Shown piece by piece: positions 23,714 to 36,289 of a stretch of 64,000 bases of DNA (within the stretch, counting starts at the first letter, position 1; every line of letters starts with the position of its first letter). The notes beneath the pieces were generated by a model. The model was given only the letters and a program-made list of their open reading frames with translations. It made no database searches and had not been told where the DNA came from. A program made the translations under genes and the position numbers. The stretch spans positions 134,872,326 through 134,936,325 of the forward strand of contig OY282558.1 of the NCBI GenBank assembly GCA_958295665.1, in the 5' to 3' direction. This stretch comes from Tipula vernalis (Eukaryota; Arthropoda; Insecta; Diptera; Tipulidae).

Positions 23714-24596
23714 ATACAACGGCTTATAGATAATTTTAATTATATTTTGCAGTTCTGAGGTTCTTAACCTTAATAAACCTTAAAAATGGTTAAGTGAAGT
23801 TATGAAGGCTATAATTAAAAATAATCGTAGAGCACTCTAAGGATGATTAAAATCCATAATTTAAATCCTCATCTAAATTATGATTTGCGCTAGAGATTTA
23901 TAACGAAAAATGTTTCAAATAATTTTTGTATTACAACACTTTAGTTAATATGTGTTTCAGTCCTTGGAGACTACAGACATCTATTATTTACTATATTTTG
24001 AAAATGTTCCTTATTTTAGGGTTCACTCATTTATAAAAATAAAATTCGTTTTCATTTTTGTACGTTTCATGTTATCGAAAACCAATTACTAAACTTCAAT
24101 GCAAACAAGTAAAATGTATAAGTATTATTAACACGAATTCAATTTCGACATAAATAGTTACCAATCAACATAAATCAGAATAGAATTTGAAACAAAGCAA
24201 AAAGCTAGCAACTGAGCTTTTGAAACAAAACAAAAAAAACACATTTTTCCGATTTAATTCTGACGATGACAGTTTACTCAATAATTCAATCGAATTATAT
24301 TAACTTATGTATTATGGTATACGTGGTAAACTATTGAGTTGAAACAGAACTAGAAAAAAATCTCGTTTTGAAAGAGCAAATATTTAACCACAAAAAAAAA
24401 CACAATGAAACTATAGTATAGCAACAAAAAGAACCAAAGCAAACATAATTGAAAAATACTGTGTTTGCCTTATCCTGGTAATTCGATTTTCGTTGCCAAA
24501 AAAAAAAAAAATTAAAAAGTTTTCAAAGTACATAAAAGCTGAAACTATATTTAACTTACATAAATTTTTAATTTTTTTTTTATTTTCTCATTCCAG

Positions 24597-24746
24597 GAAT
24601 CAAATGTTTATCGACCAGCTGTACATGGAGATTCGTTCGACGAAATCCCTTAACGAAATCATTCCGAATGGGACATTTGTTATTACGGCGATTTCATATC
24701 GGAATTTAAGTAATTTTTTGCCTCGAGTCTATTTCACACGAAACAG
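24597..24746 (+). CDS. Exon 3 in window of the GAIN/GPS-type receptor gene
   Basis: Exon of 150 bp with acceptor ctcattccag and donor AACAG|gtgagt. The first G completes a Thr codon begun at 4224-4225, and the last two bases (AG) join the T at 33080 to give Ser. The peptide (MFIDQLYMEIRSTKSLNE, GTFVITAISYRNLSNFLPR) is strand-rich and contains NGT and NLS sites for N-glycosylation, as expected of an extracellular beta-sandwich. GC content is higher than in the surrounding intron. Introns of 20.4 kb and 8.3 kb lie on either side. Confidence 0.85.
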
Positions 24747-26402
24747 GTGAGTAAACTCATTCGACCAAACCGCTAATTAGTGTTGAGCATCTCATTATAC
24801 ATGATGCGATAATAAAATTTACTGTAATGAATGCAATAACAATTAACTCTGAAGATAACATTTTTTTTTGTGCTTGTAATAATTACGAAACTTTTATAAA
24901 GGAAATAATAGATGTACTCTTCATGTACTTTGCATTGCTAATTATCTAATTATATACTTTGGAGTATAAAATTATTACTTAAAAGCCTTGGCTTAATTTT
25001 TGAATAACTGATGTATAAAATCGCATCGATATACACAAAACAGGAAAACTATTCCTAAATACTTAATAGTTCTTGTTTTTTTCTGCAAAGAAAACTTTAA
25101 CTTTATATTACGTTCTTGATGGTAAACTTTTTGCTTTGTTGCTAGTCATGGCTGCCCACATAATATAAAGCAAGTCCTAAACCGATTTTCTTTTCAAATA
25201 TCAAAAAATCAAAGAATATTTTAACTTTAAATTGATTTGCTAAAGTTTTTTTTACTAACAAAAAAAGAAAAAAAAAAACAATTTTCCGGAAAATGTTCAT
25301 GTTTTGAACATATTTGTTCAAACATATGTACATAATATGTACATATAGAACCAAAACTTAGTTTATTGCGTTTGGTGTGGGCTTACAAACGTTTCAAGTG
25401 AGTTAAGTAATATAACATTGTTCTACTAAATTGAACGTAAACTACTTTGTTGTGTGCTTAAAGGAAGGTTTTGCCAATTCAACCATATTCCAATCATTGG
25501 TTTAAAAAAGTAATTAAAGCTAACCTCAGGGAATCGATTTGAAAATTAACCGATAAATTATACGAATTTACAACTTTGTAGGAGCATTTCTGAGTTCCGT
25601 AATAGATCGAATTGCTCCAGGACTTTAAATCGGGTTTGAGCTATCGGGATGTCAGGAAGTGGTTCGAAAGCAGTACTACCCTATAAGTTTTATTAACTCT
25701 AAGAGAAGCTTGAATCCGAAATGAGAGTAAATTGGTGCGAAAGTTTCATTCAATTTAGTTAATAGTAGTAATTTACAACACCGATCAACTGCTGAATTTG
25801 TTTGATTGAATTCGGAACTTTATGCCAAAAATGTCATTTAAACCCTTCATTTGCTGGAGCGTATTCTAAGTTCAAACAATAATGTACAAATTAAAACGTT
25901 TAGCATAACAAAAGAAAAAAAAATCGCGCGAATTGGCACTCAAACTTTATCGATGTAACAAAAATTTTATTAAAAACAAATTTTGGTTAAATTCTAATTT
26001 GATCTGCAATATGTTGCAGAGGATTTATTTTTATTAAATTACAATTATTTGTTTTTCATTTTTGACTATGCACTTGCGCTGATGACTCGATAATGAACAA
26101 AAAGAGATTAAAAATAAAATTGAAATGTCGATTCAGCAGAGCTTAATTCTAAAATTGTATTTGTGTACTTAATAAAATTTGAGCTAAGCAAATTTTGTGA
26201 TCTATGGTGATAACTGTGTTTCATTGTCAATTAGTAGAATACATAACTAGGAAGATTGTTATCATCTTTGACTAATAGTACATCACTGAACCGAAGATTG
26301 CCTTTTTTAAATTTGCCAGTTATCATTTGATATAATGTGTGCAAATAGTCTCTGGAATATTGCTTTCAATACGACAGAATCAATTATTGCATGATTCCCC
26401 AC
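24747..26402. other. Intron sequence before the 7-bp satellite
   Basis: AT-rich intron. Nothing resembling a gene or element was recognised apart from ordinary homopolymer runs. It grades into the degenerate edge of the satellite at about 26400. Confidence 0.4.
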
Positions 26403-27478
26403 ATTTACAATTAACAATTTACAATTTACAGTTTAAAATTTACAATTTATAATTTACAATTTACAATTTACACTAAACAATTTACAAATACAATATACAA
26501 TTTATAACTTACAATTTAAATTTACAATTTACAAATTACAACTTACAACTTAAAACTTACAATTCACAATTTACAATTTACAATTTTGAATTAACAATAT
26601 ACAATGTTTAATTTACAATTTACACTATACAATATACAATTTATAACATACAATTTACAATTTACAATTAACAATTTACAATTTACAATTTACAATTTAC
26701 AATTTACAATTTACAATTTACAATTTACAATTTACAATTTACAATTTACAATTTACAATTTACAATTTACAATTTACAATTTACAATTTACAATTTACAA
26801 TTTACAATTTACAATTTACAATTTACAATTTACAATTTACAATTTACAATTTACAATTTACAATTTACAATTTACAATTTACAATTTACAATTTACAATT
26901 TACAATTTACAATTTACAATTTACAATTTACAATTTACAATTTACAATTTACAATTTACAATTTACAATTTACAATTTACAATTTACAATTTACAATTTA
27001 CAATTTACAATTTACAATTTACAATTTACAATTTACAATTTACAATTTACAATTAACAATTTACAAATCACAATTTACAATTTACAATTTACAATTTACA
27101 ATTTACAATTTACAATTTACAATTTACAATTTACAATTTACAATTTACAATTTACAATTTACAATTTACAATTTACAATTTACAATTTACAATTTACAAT
27201 TTACAATTTACAATTTACAATTTACAATTTACAATTTACAATTTACAATTTACAATTTACAATTTACAATTTACAATTTACAATTTACAATTTACAATTT
27301 CCAATTTACAATTTACAATTTACAATTTACAATTTACAATTTACAATTTACAATTTACAATTTACAATTTACAATTTACAATTTACAATTTACAATTTAC
27401 AATTTACAATTTACAATTTACAATTTACAATTTACAATTTACAATTTACAATTTACAATTCACAATTTACAATTTACC
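26403..27478. repeat. Satellite of the 7-bp unit TTTACAA
   Basis: About 1.08 kb of the heptamer CAATTTA/TTTACAA. The left 250 bp are degenerate (8-bp spacings, aatttaaa and acttac variants). From about 26665 the array is almost pure, with breaks at 27051-27070, 27299 and 27457. Because the heptamer holds no stop in one frame, a 150-codon open stretch with a seven-residue period crosses it on the plus strand. That is an artefact of the repeat, not a gene. Confidence 0.97.
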
Positions 27479-27489
27479 GTTTTTTTATT

Positions 27490-29890
27490 TTAATTTAGTC
27501 TCGAAATTGGTGTATCCGTATAATTGGAATCGTATATCACCGAGCTTGTCCCCATGATTCAATCTGCACCATTATCGTAGACATTTGCTTATGTGTTAAG
27601 TGTGAATTGATAACAAATCTCACCAGATGTTGACCGAACTGTACGTTCCCAAATTCCGCCAATAATGTAATGTCCTCGGTGGAATGATTGACCATTTTAA
27701 TGGGTTGTCGGTTGCGTACCGGAGGACCGCATTCTTGTAGTCATCTGTCTGGAATACACTTAAATTGGATAAAAATTCTTTAGATCCTTAGAGCATCTAT
27801 AAATGTTGTTGTCGTCGTATTACCGGGTATTTCAATATGAAGAAATTTTGTATAAAGGCATACAAAAATAACAGTGTAAACCTTGATAAGTTTAGAGCCT
27901 CTCCCACGTATGGACTCTAGTTTAATGGGGCCGGCGTAATCAACTCGAGTTTTGAAAAATAGTCAGTACGGGATAACTCGTTGATATGATAAGTTTCCCT
28001 TTAACTGCGAAGATGTGTGACTGGAATGATGGAAATAGTTAACGCATTTTTGGTATACACTTCGTGTTTCTTGGCGTACCCTCCGAATTTAGTATTTCAA
28101 TCGAGATAAGGAAACAACTTGCTTTATCTAAACGGCCACGCTAATAATTAAGCTCAATACTCAAGCTCAATATTCCGATTTTCTTACCATTGTGGTTTCA
28201 AGCATTAAGGTTTTATCTTAGAATGATAGAAAATACTCTTACTATGGCGATCATGCTCTTCATTTGTCTCCCTAAATTCCAACAAATTAGGCCAGGGTAA
28301 ATCGCACATAAATAGACATTTCGGGCAATTCCATCAAAGGTCGTTCGACAGTAACTTATTTGGTTTAAAACTTATTGTAGCTAAATCTGAAAGGTTATTC
28401 CGTCTGCTTATATGCCTCCAAATCGCATTCGGTATTATTTTGTTTATTTTAGCTGTATGGTTTGCAACGAAGATCTTCCATTTCTTTGGAGTCATTCCAT
28501 AGGTATACAGGGACTGTTCTGAACCGAATGATTGACAAACTTTGGTTATAAGCTTTGTTCACAAATACGTTTCGATTTATTATGCGATAAATCTAACGAT
28601 TTATAGAGTACGATAGTACAACAAACAGTACGAGTAAGGTCCGCAAATAAATGTGGCGTACGATTGAACGATTTATTTAAATAGCGGGATGCAATTATAC
28701 AAGCATTGTTTACAGATTTTTATATTTCGCCTTAAAACGATACCTTGTGCACCACAACTGTACCTATTTGGTTGATCGAAACATTCAAAAGTAGTGACTT
28801 TAGGAAAAATGTATGTCTTTGGGGTGTAACTTGTAATGGTTCAAATATCGGTACGTTTGTGAGCAAAATACGGTATTGAACTGGTGAGATTTTACTTTTA
28901 CTGGTTACCAGATTTATTGTAATCAGGTTGTTGGACATTATTCGAAAATAGACACACGCGGCATAGGCGAGCTCGCTTGCATTGCTGAACCCATGTCCCT
29001 TCAATACAGTTTAAATTTTGACCAATGCATCTATGCATGGCCTTACAATCCTTTTGGTAATTATTCAGTTCAAGACACCTTAGCTAGCCATAAAGTTTGT
29101 ATTAAAAACTTCATCATTTTTACAAAAGGTGTTAACTAATCCAACAGGAACGTTTACAATAAAATGAAAAAGGCTATTGACAAGATCTCATAATATTCCC
29201 AATATTTGAGTAACGAAAAATATGGTCTCCGTTGATAATTCGATTTTCATTTTCTTCGTTTCCTCGTTTTTTTAATTGTACGGCTTCCCTTTCATCATTG
29301 GGACCAGCAAAAAGGACGTTAAGAAATTTTGGTTCATTTTCTTCAACCAATAATAGCTATATTCTCGTACATAAAAACGATGCTGCTGACATGCCATGTG
29401 TAATGGTTTTGAACTCGAAATGATCAATTGGTTGGTCCTTAGATGTTCTCCTCAGACTTTGTTGATATTTGGTTTGGCTAGGTTCAATCAGCATCTGTCT
29501 GTGCATCTTTTCGATGTCGGCTGTTCGAGTAGGGCCGATTAATAATTTTTCATTATAGGTGACAACCCATTTGAAGATCGATATGACTCGAGGAAGACTA
29601 TCTTCCTACCTTCCTGAATCATCGCGTTTCGTTTTTGTTTAAATTGTTCCTCCCATTAAAATTCATCTTCGTCTCATGGATTCTTGGATATGATTTCTTC
29701 CTGCTCCTAAACTTTTTGGAGTCACCGGGTAAATTTTCGACAACCCAAAAATGGTCTCTTGCATTATTAGTGAGTATGACGAGAAAGTTAATCGATCTTG
29801 TCTCATAATATTAAAGAACTGGTCAGTACCCATGAGAATGTTAATGGTTTTCCTATTCAAATATGTTGGACCAGCCAATTGTAGATGCTC
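27490..29890 (-). pseudogene. BEL/Pao pol remnant (protease to integrase)
   Basis: A heavily decayed BEL/Pao polyprotein in canonical order on the minus strand. The retropepsin region is at 29663-29878 (NRKTINILMGTDQFFNIM, IMQETIFGLSKIY). RT begins near 29515 with TADIEKMHRQMLIEP and continues through ITHGMSAASFL. RNase H is at 28732-29004 (GFSNASELAYAACVYFR, LVTSKSKISPVQYR). The linker near 28300-28500 has VANHTAKI and LLSNDLWWNCPKCL. Integrase near 27930-27990 has TRVDYAGPIKLES, with the first catalytic Asp, and FVCLYTKFLHIE. Many stops and frameshifts occur. Integrase ends at the 7-bp satellite (27478), so its C-terminus is lost. No LTR was found. Confidence 0.85.
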
Positions 29891-30620
29891 AAGTTTTTCA
29901 TGAAAATTTTTTGAATTTTAGGTCGGCCTTATTGAATTACAATACGTCCCACGGACGGCCATGCACTTTTTTAAAAAACGAATTAACGCTTCTTATTACA
30001 GTTAAATGACAAGTTTTAAATCAACCGCATTCAAATGGTTGCGAGGGAAATAAAAGAGCCACTCTTCTTGCGGTTCATCTAATTTAATGGTGCACATTCA
30101 AAGATCAAGCAAAATCAACGCCACTAGCAGTAAATATGTAGTCGAATAATATCCTCTGGTAAACGAACCTGTTTGCGATAAGAATTTCGCTCGCTTTGTC
30201 AATACTTTCTCGACGCGCCAATACTAAACCCGAATTGTGACTACAATATACGGTCCTGCGGAAAACTATGAAAATGAAAAAATCGAATTAACAAATTAAA
30301 CAACTAAGTCGATTATTTGTAGAAAGAAAGATCTGGTGCTTGGAATTATAGGGAACTTTGGCTCTGCCTATTCGTCCGCCTACACTCCACAATGTGAATT
30401 TATCCAGAAACAGTACCAAACATTAAAGACGAACATTGTTAGCCACACCACAGTCAGCCTTCAGCCGTTGGTAGTGTTGAGGAAACACGGGTTTTTGGAA
30501 TGGAAGTTCAGCCTCTTTCTCTTAGACGATTTATATTTTCTTCACTTTTGAGTTCAATTCGGTATGGTTTAAATACACTACTACACCTCGCTTAACATAG
30601 TCAAATGATCGCCGGTACCC

Positions 30621-30845
30621 CTAAAAATCTTCGAGGAAAGAGCAAGCATAACAAATCGCGTTTTGAGAATTATATCCAAGACAATTCTTTACGTTTAAGG
30701 AAATTTGTGCCGCAGAATTAAATTCGGAAGGTACAATATCAGCTGGCATCATACCCCGTCTAATCAAATTGGCGGGATCCAAATTACCAGAAATAAGTCC
30801 CCATGCCTCAGAAGTAGTCTCCGCAGCTCCAGCAACAGTTCTCAT
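30621..30845 (-). pseudogene. Second BEL/Pao fragment (RNase H-integrase linker)
   Basis: A 75-codon open piece with ISGNLDPANLIRRGMMPADI, which matches the Asn-Pro-Ala-Asp...Arg-Gly motif that BEL/Pao elements have just after RNase H. The element at 27490-29890 already has its own linker at 28.3-28.5 kb, and this piece lies upstream of that element's protease, so it comes from a different copy or a rearrangement. Confidence 0.55.
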
Positions 30846-32006
30846 CCACTATAGATTTTTCACAAAGGAATATGTGCAAGATCGCACAATCATTGCCAAG
30901 ATTCACAGTCCCTGTACGCATAAATCGAAAAATATCTGTACTCGATGTTCAAATATTTTTCTTTTGGTGATTCGGCTCGATTGCCAGTACTATTCAAAAT
31001 ACCGTATCATGCTGATCAGATATACGATACAAAAAACAGCGGGTCTTTATACAAATCTTTGTTAGTTCAGGCATAGGGAATTCTTCTACAAGCAGACTTA
31101 ACCTTTCATAAGACTCGGTTAGCAAGTCTTTTTGGGTGATAGCAATGCTGTTGACTCATATCTGATTTCCCATCAATGGACAATTTACAGGAAATCAACT
31201 AGAAAATAAGCCAGCAACCGACGACAGGTTAATTTTCTGAATCTTAAAAGTTAGGATTAGCTGAAAATTTAATATCCCTATACATAGTCCTTAATACTAT
31301 TTAAAATTCTCGATCAACATCAAATATTTTCGGAAGCATACTGCTGTACAATTTTGAGACTTATTGATGTATCCGAACGATGCGTTAACAAAATCGCAAA
31401 TTATATTTTTTTGATGTTGAAACCGTATCGCTAATTCCAACATTATTGCATGACTTTCGTATTTCCACATTGAACGTTTACACAAATTCATTCGATTCCT
31501 TAGCATCAAATACATTGATTATTCATGTGTATGGTGATGAGTGCTTTGCGCTTGGCTCCAGAAGCTGATCGCAGTGCCGCAAGTAATGTTCTCAGGGGCA
31601 CTTGTATCACTTCAAGACCTTGCAAAAAACGTAACCATATTTTATTTTGTGACAGACGACGAATAATTGTTCCTCTTTAACATCATGATATCGATCCATA
31701 AAGCAATAGATTGTGGGCATAACTACAAATTGTGATAGACTGAGACATATTTAGGGCATAAGGACGAATTTAATGATTTTAAGGCGGTTTGATTAGATTT
31801 AACAATATACAAGCATATCAGGCCAACCTTTCGAAGACAATCCATTTTAAGGCAATCCATCTTAAACCAACTGATTTCAATAAGAGGAATTTGTCTTAAA
31901 GTATTCACTGATTGTGGCAAATATTTCGTTAGAGGAGACAAACAACTCCAAAGACAAGCAAAACAATAAGACGCGGTAATAAAGAGTAAAACACCACAGA
32001 TGGTAA
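30846..32006. other. Unassigned sequence within BEL/Pao debris
   Basis: Short open stretches on both strands (for example 31297-31515 minus) but no motif I can name. GC is higher than in typical intron here, so further decayed retroelement sequence is likely. Confidence 0.3.
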
Positions 32007-32640
32007 TTGAGTGGCATTTTGTACACCCGGGAAATCCTCACTTTGGATGAGTATGGGAAGCTGGAGTCAAGTCAACTCGACTTTAACCTTTCAGGGCCTC
32101 GCAACATTTCTAGCTCAAATAGAGGCATGAATAGAGGCCTGAATTCTAAGCCACTAGCTCTTCTGTCAAACGACTCAGATGATGACGGATTTTTAATTTC
32201 GGCACATTTCCTGATCGGGAAGTATCATATCAATCCCACAATCTGAGGGTATCCACACAGTCCACAAGATGTAATTTTCTGACCAAACTCAGTCAAGGAT
32301 TATGGAAAAAATGCCATATGGATTATTTCTCACATTACAGAAAATAGACTACAGCTGCCCGCAAAAGAAATTCAGAAACCAAGAATGCAGCCTCACAGTC
32401 AAGCAAAGAATGGATATTAGTTAAAACATCTTTCATTAGCGATACTCTAAAAGCCCAGGTCAAGATTACCCCATTTGACTACTCAACGGGAATATATTTC
32501 AAAGGTTTAGGGTGGACTTTAGTGATCTATTACAACATGACGAGCTATTGGGAGGAGATCAAAGCCTTGTAAACGTGTTAGCTATATAATAGTTGTAATA
32601 AGCCGACGAACAAACAAGACTAAACAGATCTTATAACAAA
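32007..32640 (+). pseudogene. BEL/Pao integrase C-terminus with envelope-like scrap
   Basis: Plus-strand fragment. PLALLSNDSDD followed by FLISAHFLIG (32145-32215) is the BEL/Pao integrase C-terminal block that usually reads P-L-x-x-L-S-x-D...GHFLIG. After frame changes, LSQGLWKKWHMDYF near 32290 fits the following conserved Trp-rich segment. Further on, ITPFDYSTGIYF and WTLVIYYNMTSYWEE (32465-32560) resemble the beginning of envelope-like proteins of insect retroelements. Stops and frameshifts make it non-functional and only a short part remains. Its orientation is opposite to the main BEL/Pao remnant, so it is a separate insertion or an inverted piece. Confidence 0.5.
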
Positions 32641-33079
32641 TAAATTTAAGTTAAATCAACTTCTATTCCAACTTATCCTAAAGGAATAAAGACTCTTTCG
32701 TGTAAAACAATTCCACAGCTTACGACTACAGGGAGGTTAAAAGAAATTTGCGATTTTCCATATGTCCATCAATTAAAATAACCTTAGCAGCGTATATACA
32801 TATATACATCCTACCTTATCCATCTCTAATCATATCAAATATTTTTAATTCAATTTCCACAAATACTATTCCCAATCATCACATTAGATTTCAAACCATA
32901 ATTACTGAATAAGAAAATCAAATTAAATTTGTGCAACTATAAATTTGCCAATAATAATTAAAACCAGAAACTATATCTATATAGTCTGTACATTTACAGG
33001 AACAGCAACAACTAATATTCTCTAAATTGATTTTTTCATTTCATTAAATTTTTTTTTTTTTTTTATTTCTAACTTGCAG

Positions 33080-33259
33080 TTTAAACGAAGATGTCGATTA
33101 TATTTTAGCATCAAGGATTATATCCACATGGTTATTTAACACAAATCAAACATTAAATGAATCAATTAGACCATTTTATCTGCCATTAGACACAGCACAT
33201 ATAGAAATAATATTTCCACATGAACATCGACCGAATAATCAATGGAAGCCAATGTGTGG
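33080..33259 (+). CDS. Exon 4 in window: GAIN beta-sandwich, start of GPS
   Basis: Exon of 180 bp. The acceptor ctaacttgcag follows a long T tract; the donor is TGTGG|gtaagt. The peptide LNEDVDYILASRIISTWLFN, then NQTLNESIRPFYL, then AHIEIIFPHEH and WKPMC, follows the pattern of a GAIN domain leading to its GPS: a Ser-Ile-Ile-Ser-like strand, Leu/Pro-rich linker strands, then a Phe-x-His-like strand and the first GPS cysteine (MCG). NQT and NES are glycosylation sites. The last two bases GG combine with A at 48805 to give Gly. Intron phase (2) matches its neighbours. Confidence 0.88.
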
Positions 33260-33829
33260 GTAAGTTGCGATTTTTTTTTTTGTTACATTTTCATTTTATA
33301 TACATTTATGTGTAGCAAGGATTATGTCGTCCAGTTTGATGTTTGTTTTCGCTCCAATTAATTTGATTAAAATGTATGCCAACGCAGATATACACATCGG
33401 AATTGTTGCCGGTTGGCATAACAAAAATTAATTGACTTATTTTTATAATAAAAACCGTACAGTTTCTCAAACTGAGGTTCTTTCTTAATTTCTACGAATT
33501 TAAAGTTCTAGTAATATAGGTAACGAACATTAATATCAAACGTAGGAAATAATTGTTAGAATTTCAAATTTTTAATGGAATTACCTTGCCCCACAAATAA
33601 CAAATCCCGAATGTGCATTAGCCTTGAAAAACTTTTTTACTATCTATAATTTTAGAAAACTACTTATCTCTTCAAGAAATCAAAAAAATTTTTTTATACC
33701 CGCTCCCTGCCACATGGGGACGTAGTCAAATTTATTGGATGTTTCCATCCATCGGTTAGAATTTTGTTACCGCTCTTAAAATATGACAATTTGCCACCTT
33801 TCCTGTGTGGTTATAGTATGCCTGGACCG

Positions 33830-34135
33830 GTTTACTACGAAATCCCGGTTTTCAAAATCCCGAATTCAAAATCCCGGTTTCCAAAATCCCTGTTTTCAAA
33901 ATCCCGGTTTTCAAAATCCCGATTTTCAAAATCCCGATTTTCAAAAACCTGGTGAAGAAAAATTTAATTTTAAAACGGAATTTCATAGTACACCTGTAAA
34001 ATAAAAATGAATATCGGGATTTTCTGAAAACCTGGATTTTTATTGTTGCAGAACAGATTTTTGCATTTTAAAAAGCGGAACTTTTAAAACCGGGATTTTG
34101 AAAATCAGGATTTTGAAAGACAGTGCTTCGTTACA
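33830..34135. repeat. Fold-back minisatellite of AATCCCGG(T)TTTCAAA
   Basis: From 33838 to 33955 a unit of about 17 bp built on tttcaaaatcccg is repeated about seven times. At 34010-34035 and 34090-34120 the same word appears in inverted orientation (ccgggattttgaaaa). The outer parts (tactacgaaatcccgg on the left, cagtgcttcgttacac on the right) are weakly complementary, so this may be a small fold-back MITE. A related word occurs again at 38040-38100. Confidence 0.65.
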
Positions 34136-35555
34136 CACCCTGCCTGGTCAAAGTGACGCCTGATTTAGATGGAGCTGCATCTAAATTTTGTCAGTCGCCT
34201 TAAAGCAATGAATAGTACCTACACTTATCGTCACCACTATATAATACTATCTTCCTAGCAGAGTTACCATATCAAATATATCAAGAGTAAACTTCCTACT
34301 AAAAATTCAAAGATTGTCAAGGATTTCCAACCGTTGAGAAGGTAACTTAGAGTTGTCTCTCCGAAACGCGGAGTTCGTTCAAAGTAACGCCAACCACCAC
34401 TCGAGACTGTACTCATGCATGCCTAAAAGAACCAGTGGAATCCTTGGAAAGAAGATTTTTCTCTTTCACTATTGCTCCACTATAGGCGTTCCATTTCACT
34501 ATAGGTGCTCCATTTTTGAGGAGCAAATTGTGAGGGGGGCATAACTAAGTTTAAGAAAACTGTCGTGTTTGAGAATTGAGTTACTACTACTTCCAACTAC
34601 CAGTTCTATACTGTAGAACTTTCTTTGGTCTTTAATCAGCAACGATTCATTGAGAATACCTTTTACCCTTCCAAATCATTCACATTGTAATTCATTTTCC
34701 ACGTGACTCTCAAAACCACAAAAGTGAAAACTACTAGGCCAAATACACCTATGAATTTTACTCCAATATGACTTTCAAAATAACTCCATTTTTGCAAGCT
34801 TGTAATTTTTTCCGGTTGCATTCCAAGAATAATGGCGCGGAACAACACAATAAAACAAAGAGCCCTTGTTTGCAAAGTTCAAAGATAGCTCTCAATGTTT
34901 ATATTTGGTGCTTCTTAGTATTTCTTTTGCCGCAACTTACCCGATTCCATACTAGGTATTCACCAAAACTGCAGTTTGAGAGTCCCCAAGGGACATTTCA
35001 CCGAAAGAAGTGTTCTTGTGGATTAATTGGGTAGCGGTGCATATTTTTGTAATGACTTTAAACAGCAAAATTTCAGATGATTGAGCCCTATCACGCTTTT
35101 GTTCCTCTCCTATAACCAAATACTAGCAAATTCGCTCTCAGTTGCAATAGAAAGCACTTGTCACACAATAATTTGAACCCATAAAACCTCGTGACTTATT
35201 CAGTGATGGGTATGTAAGCGATCTTCTTAGACATTTGAAGTAATAGCTTCGATCCACGAACTTAATAATTTCCTCCAAGTAGGCTAGTAAATTAGACCAC
35301 CGTCTGCCACCACGTTATTATGGTAGTTGCAGATTCCTTGCACCTCGTTGGAGCTTAAATAGAAATTTTCCCATGAGTAAAGGAAAGGTAACCTTAGTAG
35401 GCTGGTCTGGAGTGTTTCACAAATGTTTATGGGAAGGGATTTCTAGACAACAAAATGACTCAGATTTTGGCTAGCATATGGCTACCATACCTATATGTAG
35501 AAAATTTGTATGTTAGTGTTCGATCTTCGTTAACGCAGTGTCTTTGCCAACACTT
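34136..35555. other. Higher-GC intron stretch, no gene recognised
   Basis: Base composition is less AT-rich than typical intron here and resembles decayed retroelement sequence, but no motif could be named on either strand. Confidence 0.3.
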
Positions 35556-35692
35556 GCTTTCAAAGAAGCAAGACAAACCGCGGTAGAGGTATTTACATAA
35601 ACAAGGGTACAAATTTCAGAGGTGATGTAAGGCTGCTGAATGAAGAGTGGAATCTGATAAATTATTTCAAATTAGATTGGCTAAGGTAGAAA
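35556..35692 (+). pseudogene. Possible BEL/Pao integrase scrap
   Basis: A short plus-strand frame reads NRGRGIYINKGTNFRGDVRL then LLNEEWNLINYFKLDW before a stop. The shape resembles the second catalytic-Asp block of BEL/Pao integrases, where Asp-Asn-Gly-Thr-Asn-Phe is usual; here it reads Asn-Lys-Gly-Thr-Asn-Phe, so the Asp is lost. The similarity is short and could be chance. Confidence 0.4.
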
Positions 35693-36289
35693 CCAGAATT
35701 AACTAGCCCAATGTAAAAAATGTATAGTCTAGAACAGATATTGATTTTAATTTTAAGCAGCATTTGGAAATATTATTTGATTTTAAATTTGCGACCCACA
35801 TAAAAGGAGGAAGGACGTTCACTCACGACCAATAATTCATTTCTAATTGCTTTCGAATTTTCGCCTTGACCATTGGAAGAAAATGAATTCTAAATCCACC
35901 CTGACGATTATTGTCGGTATTTAAAAAAAAATGACTGGAATACATACACATATGTATATAGCCTGGCTTAAATGAGAACATAACGATGATTTCAACTATT
36001 TAATGGCTTAAATTTGGCTCTCAGATCGAGCAAATTCCTTAGAAATCCTTTTCAAATTCTTTCAAGCATTTGAAGAATACAATTGTTAGTTTAAGAAGAT
36101 ATCTAATAAATCCCTCCAACAAAAATTTATAATTTTGAAACTTTAGCTAAAATAATTCTTTGTAACAAACCCAAAAATTGCAAACTTTTCAGGAGATTAG
36201 TATTCCAGTCATAAGTTCAAAAATTAAAATATAAAGAGCTGAAACCTCATAAGGTGATTAGAACTTCGCTGCAGAAAATTACGTGTACT

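Noticed and set aside
26604..27056. 150-codon open frame with a seven-residue repeat
   Set aside because: It is produced by the TTTACAA satellite, which has no stop in this frame; no start context or flanking gene structure.
26403..27478. CRISPR-like regular repeats
   Set aside because: Units are contiguous seven-mers without spacers; the sequence is eukaryotic satellite DNA.
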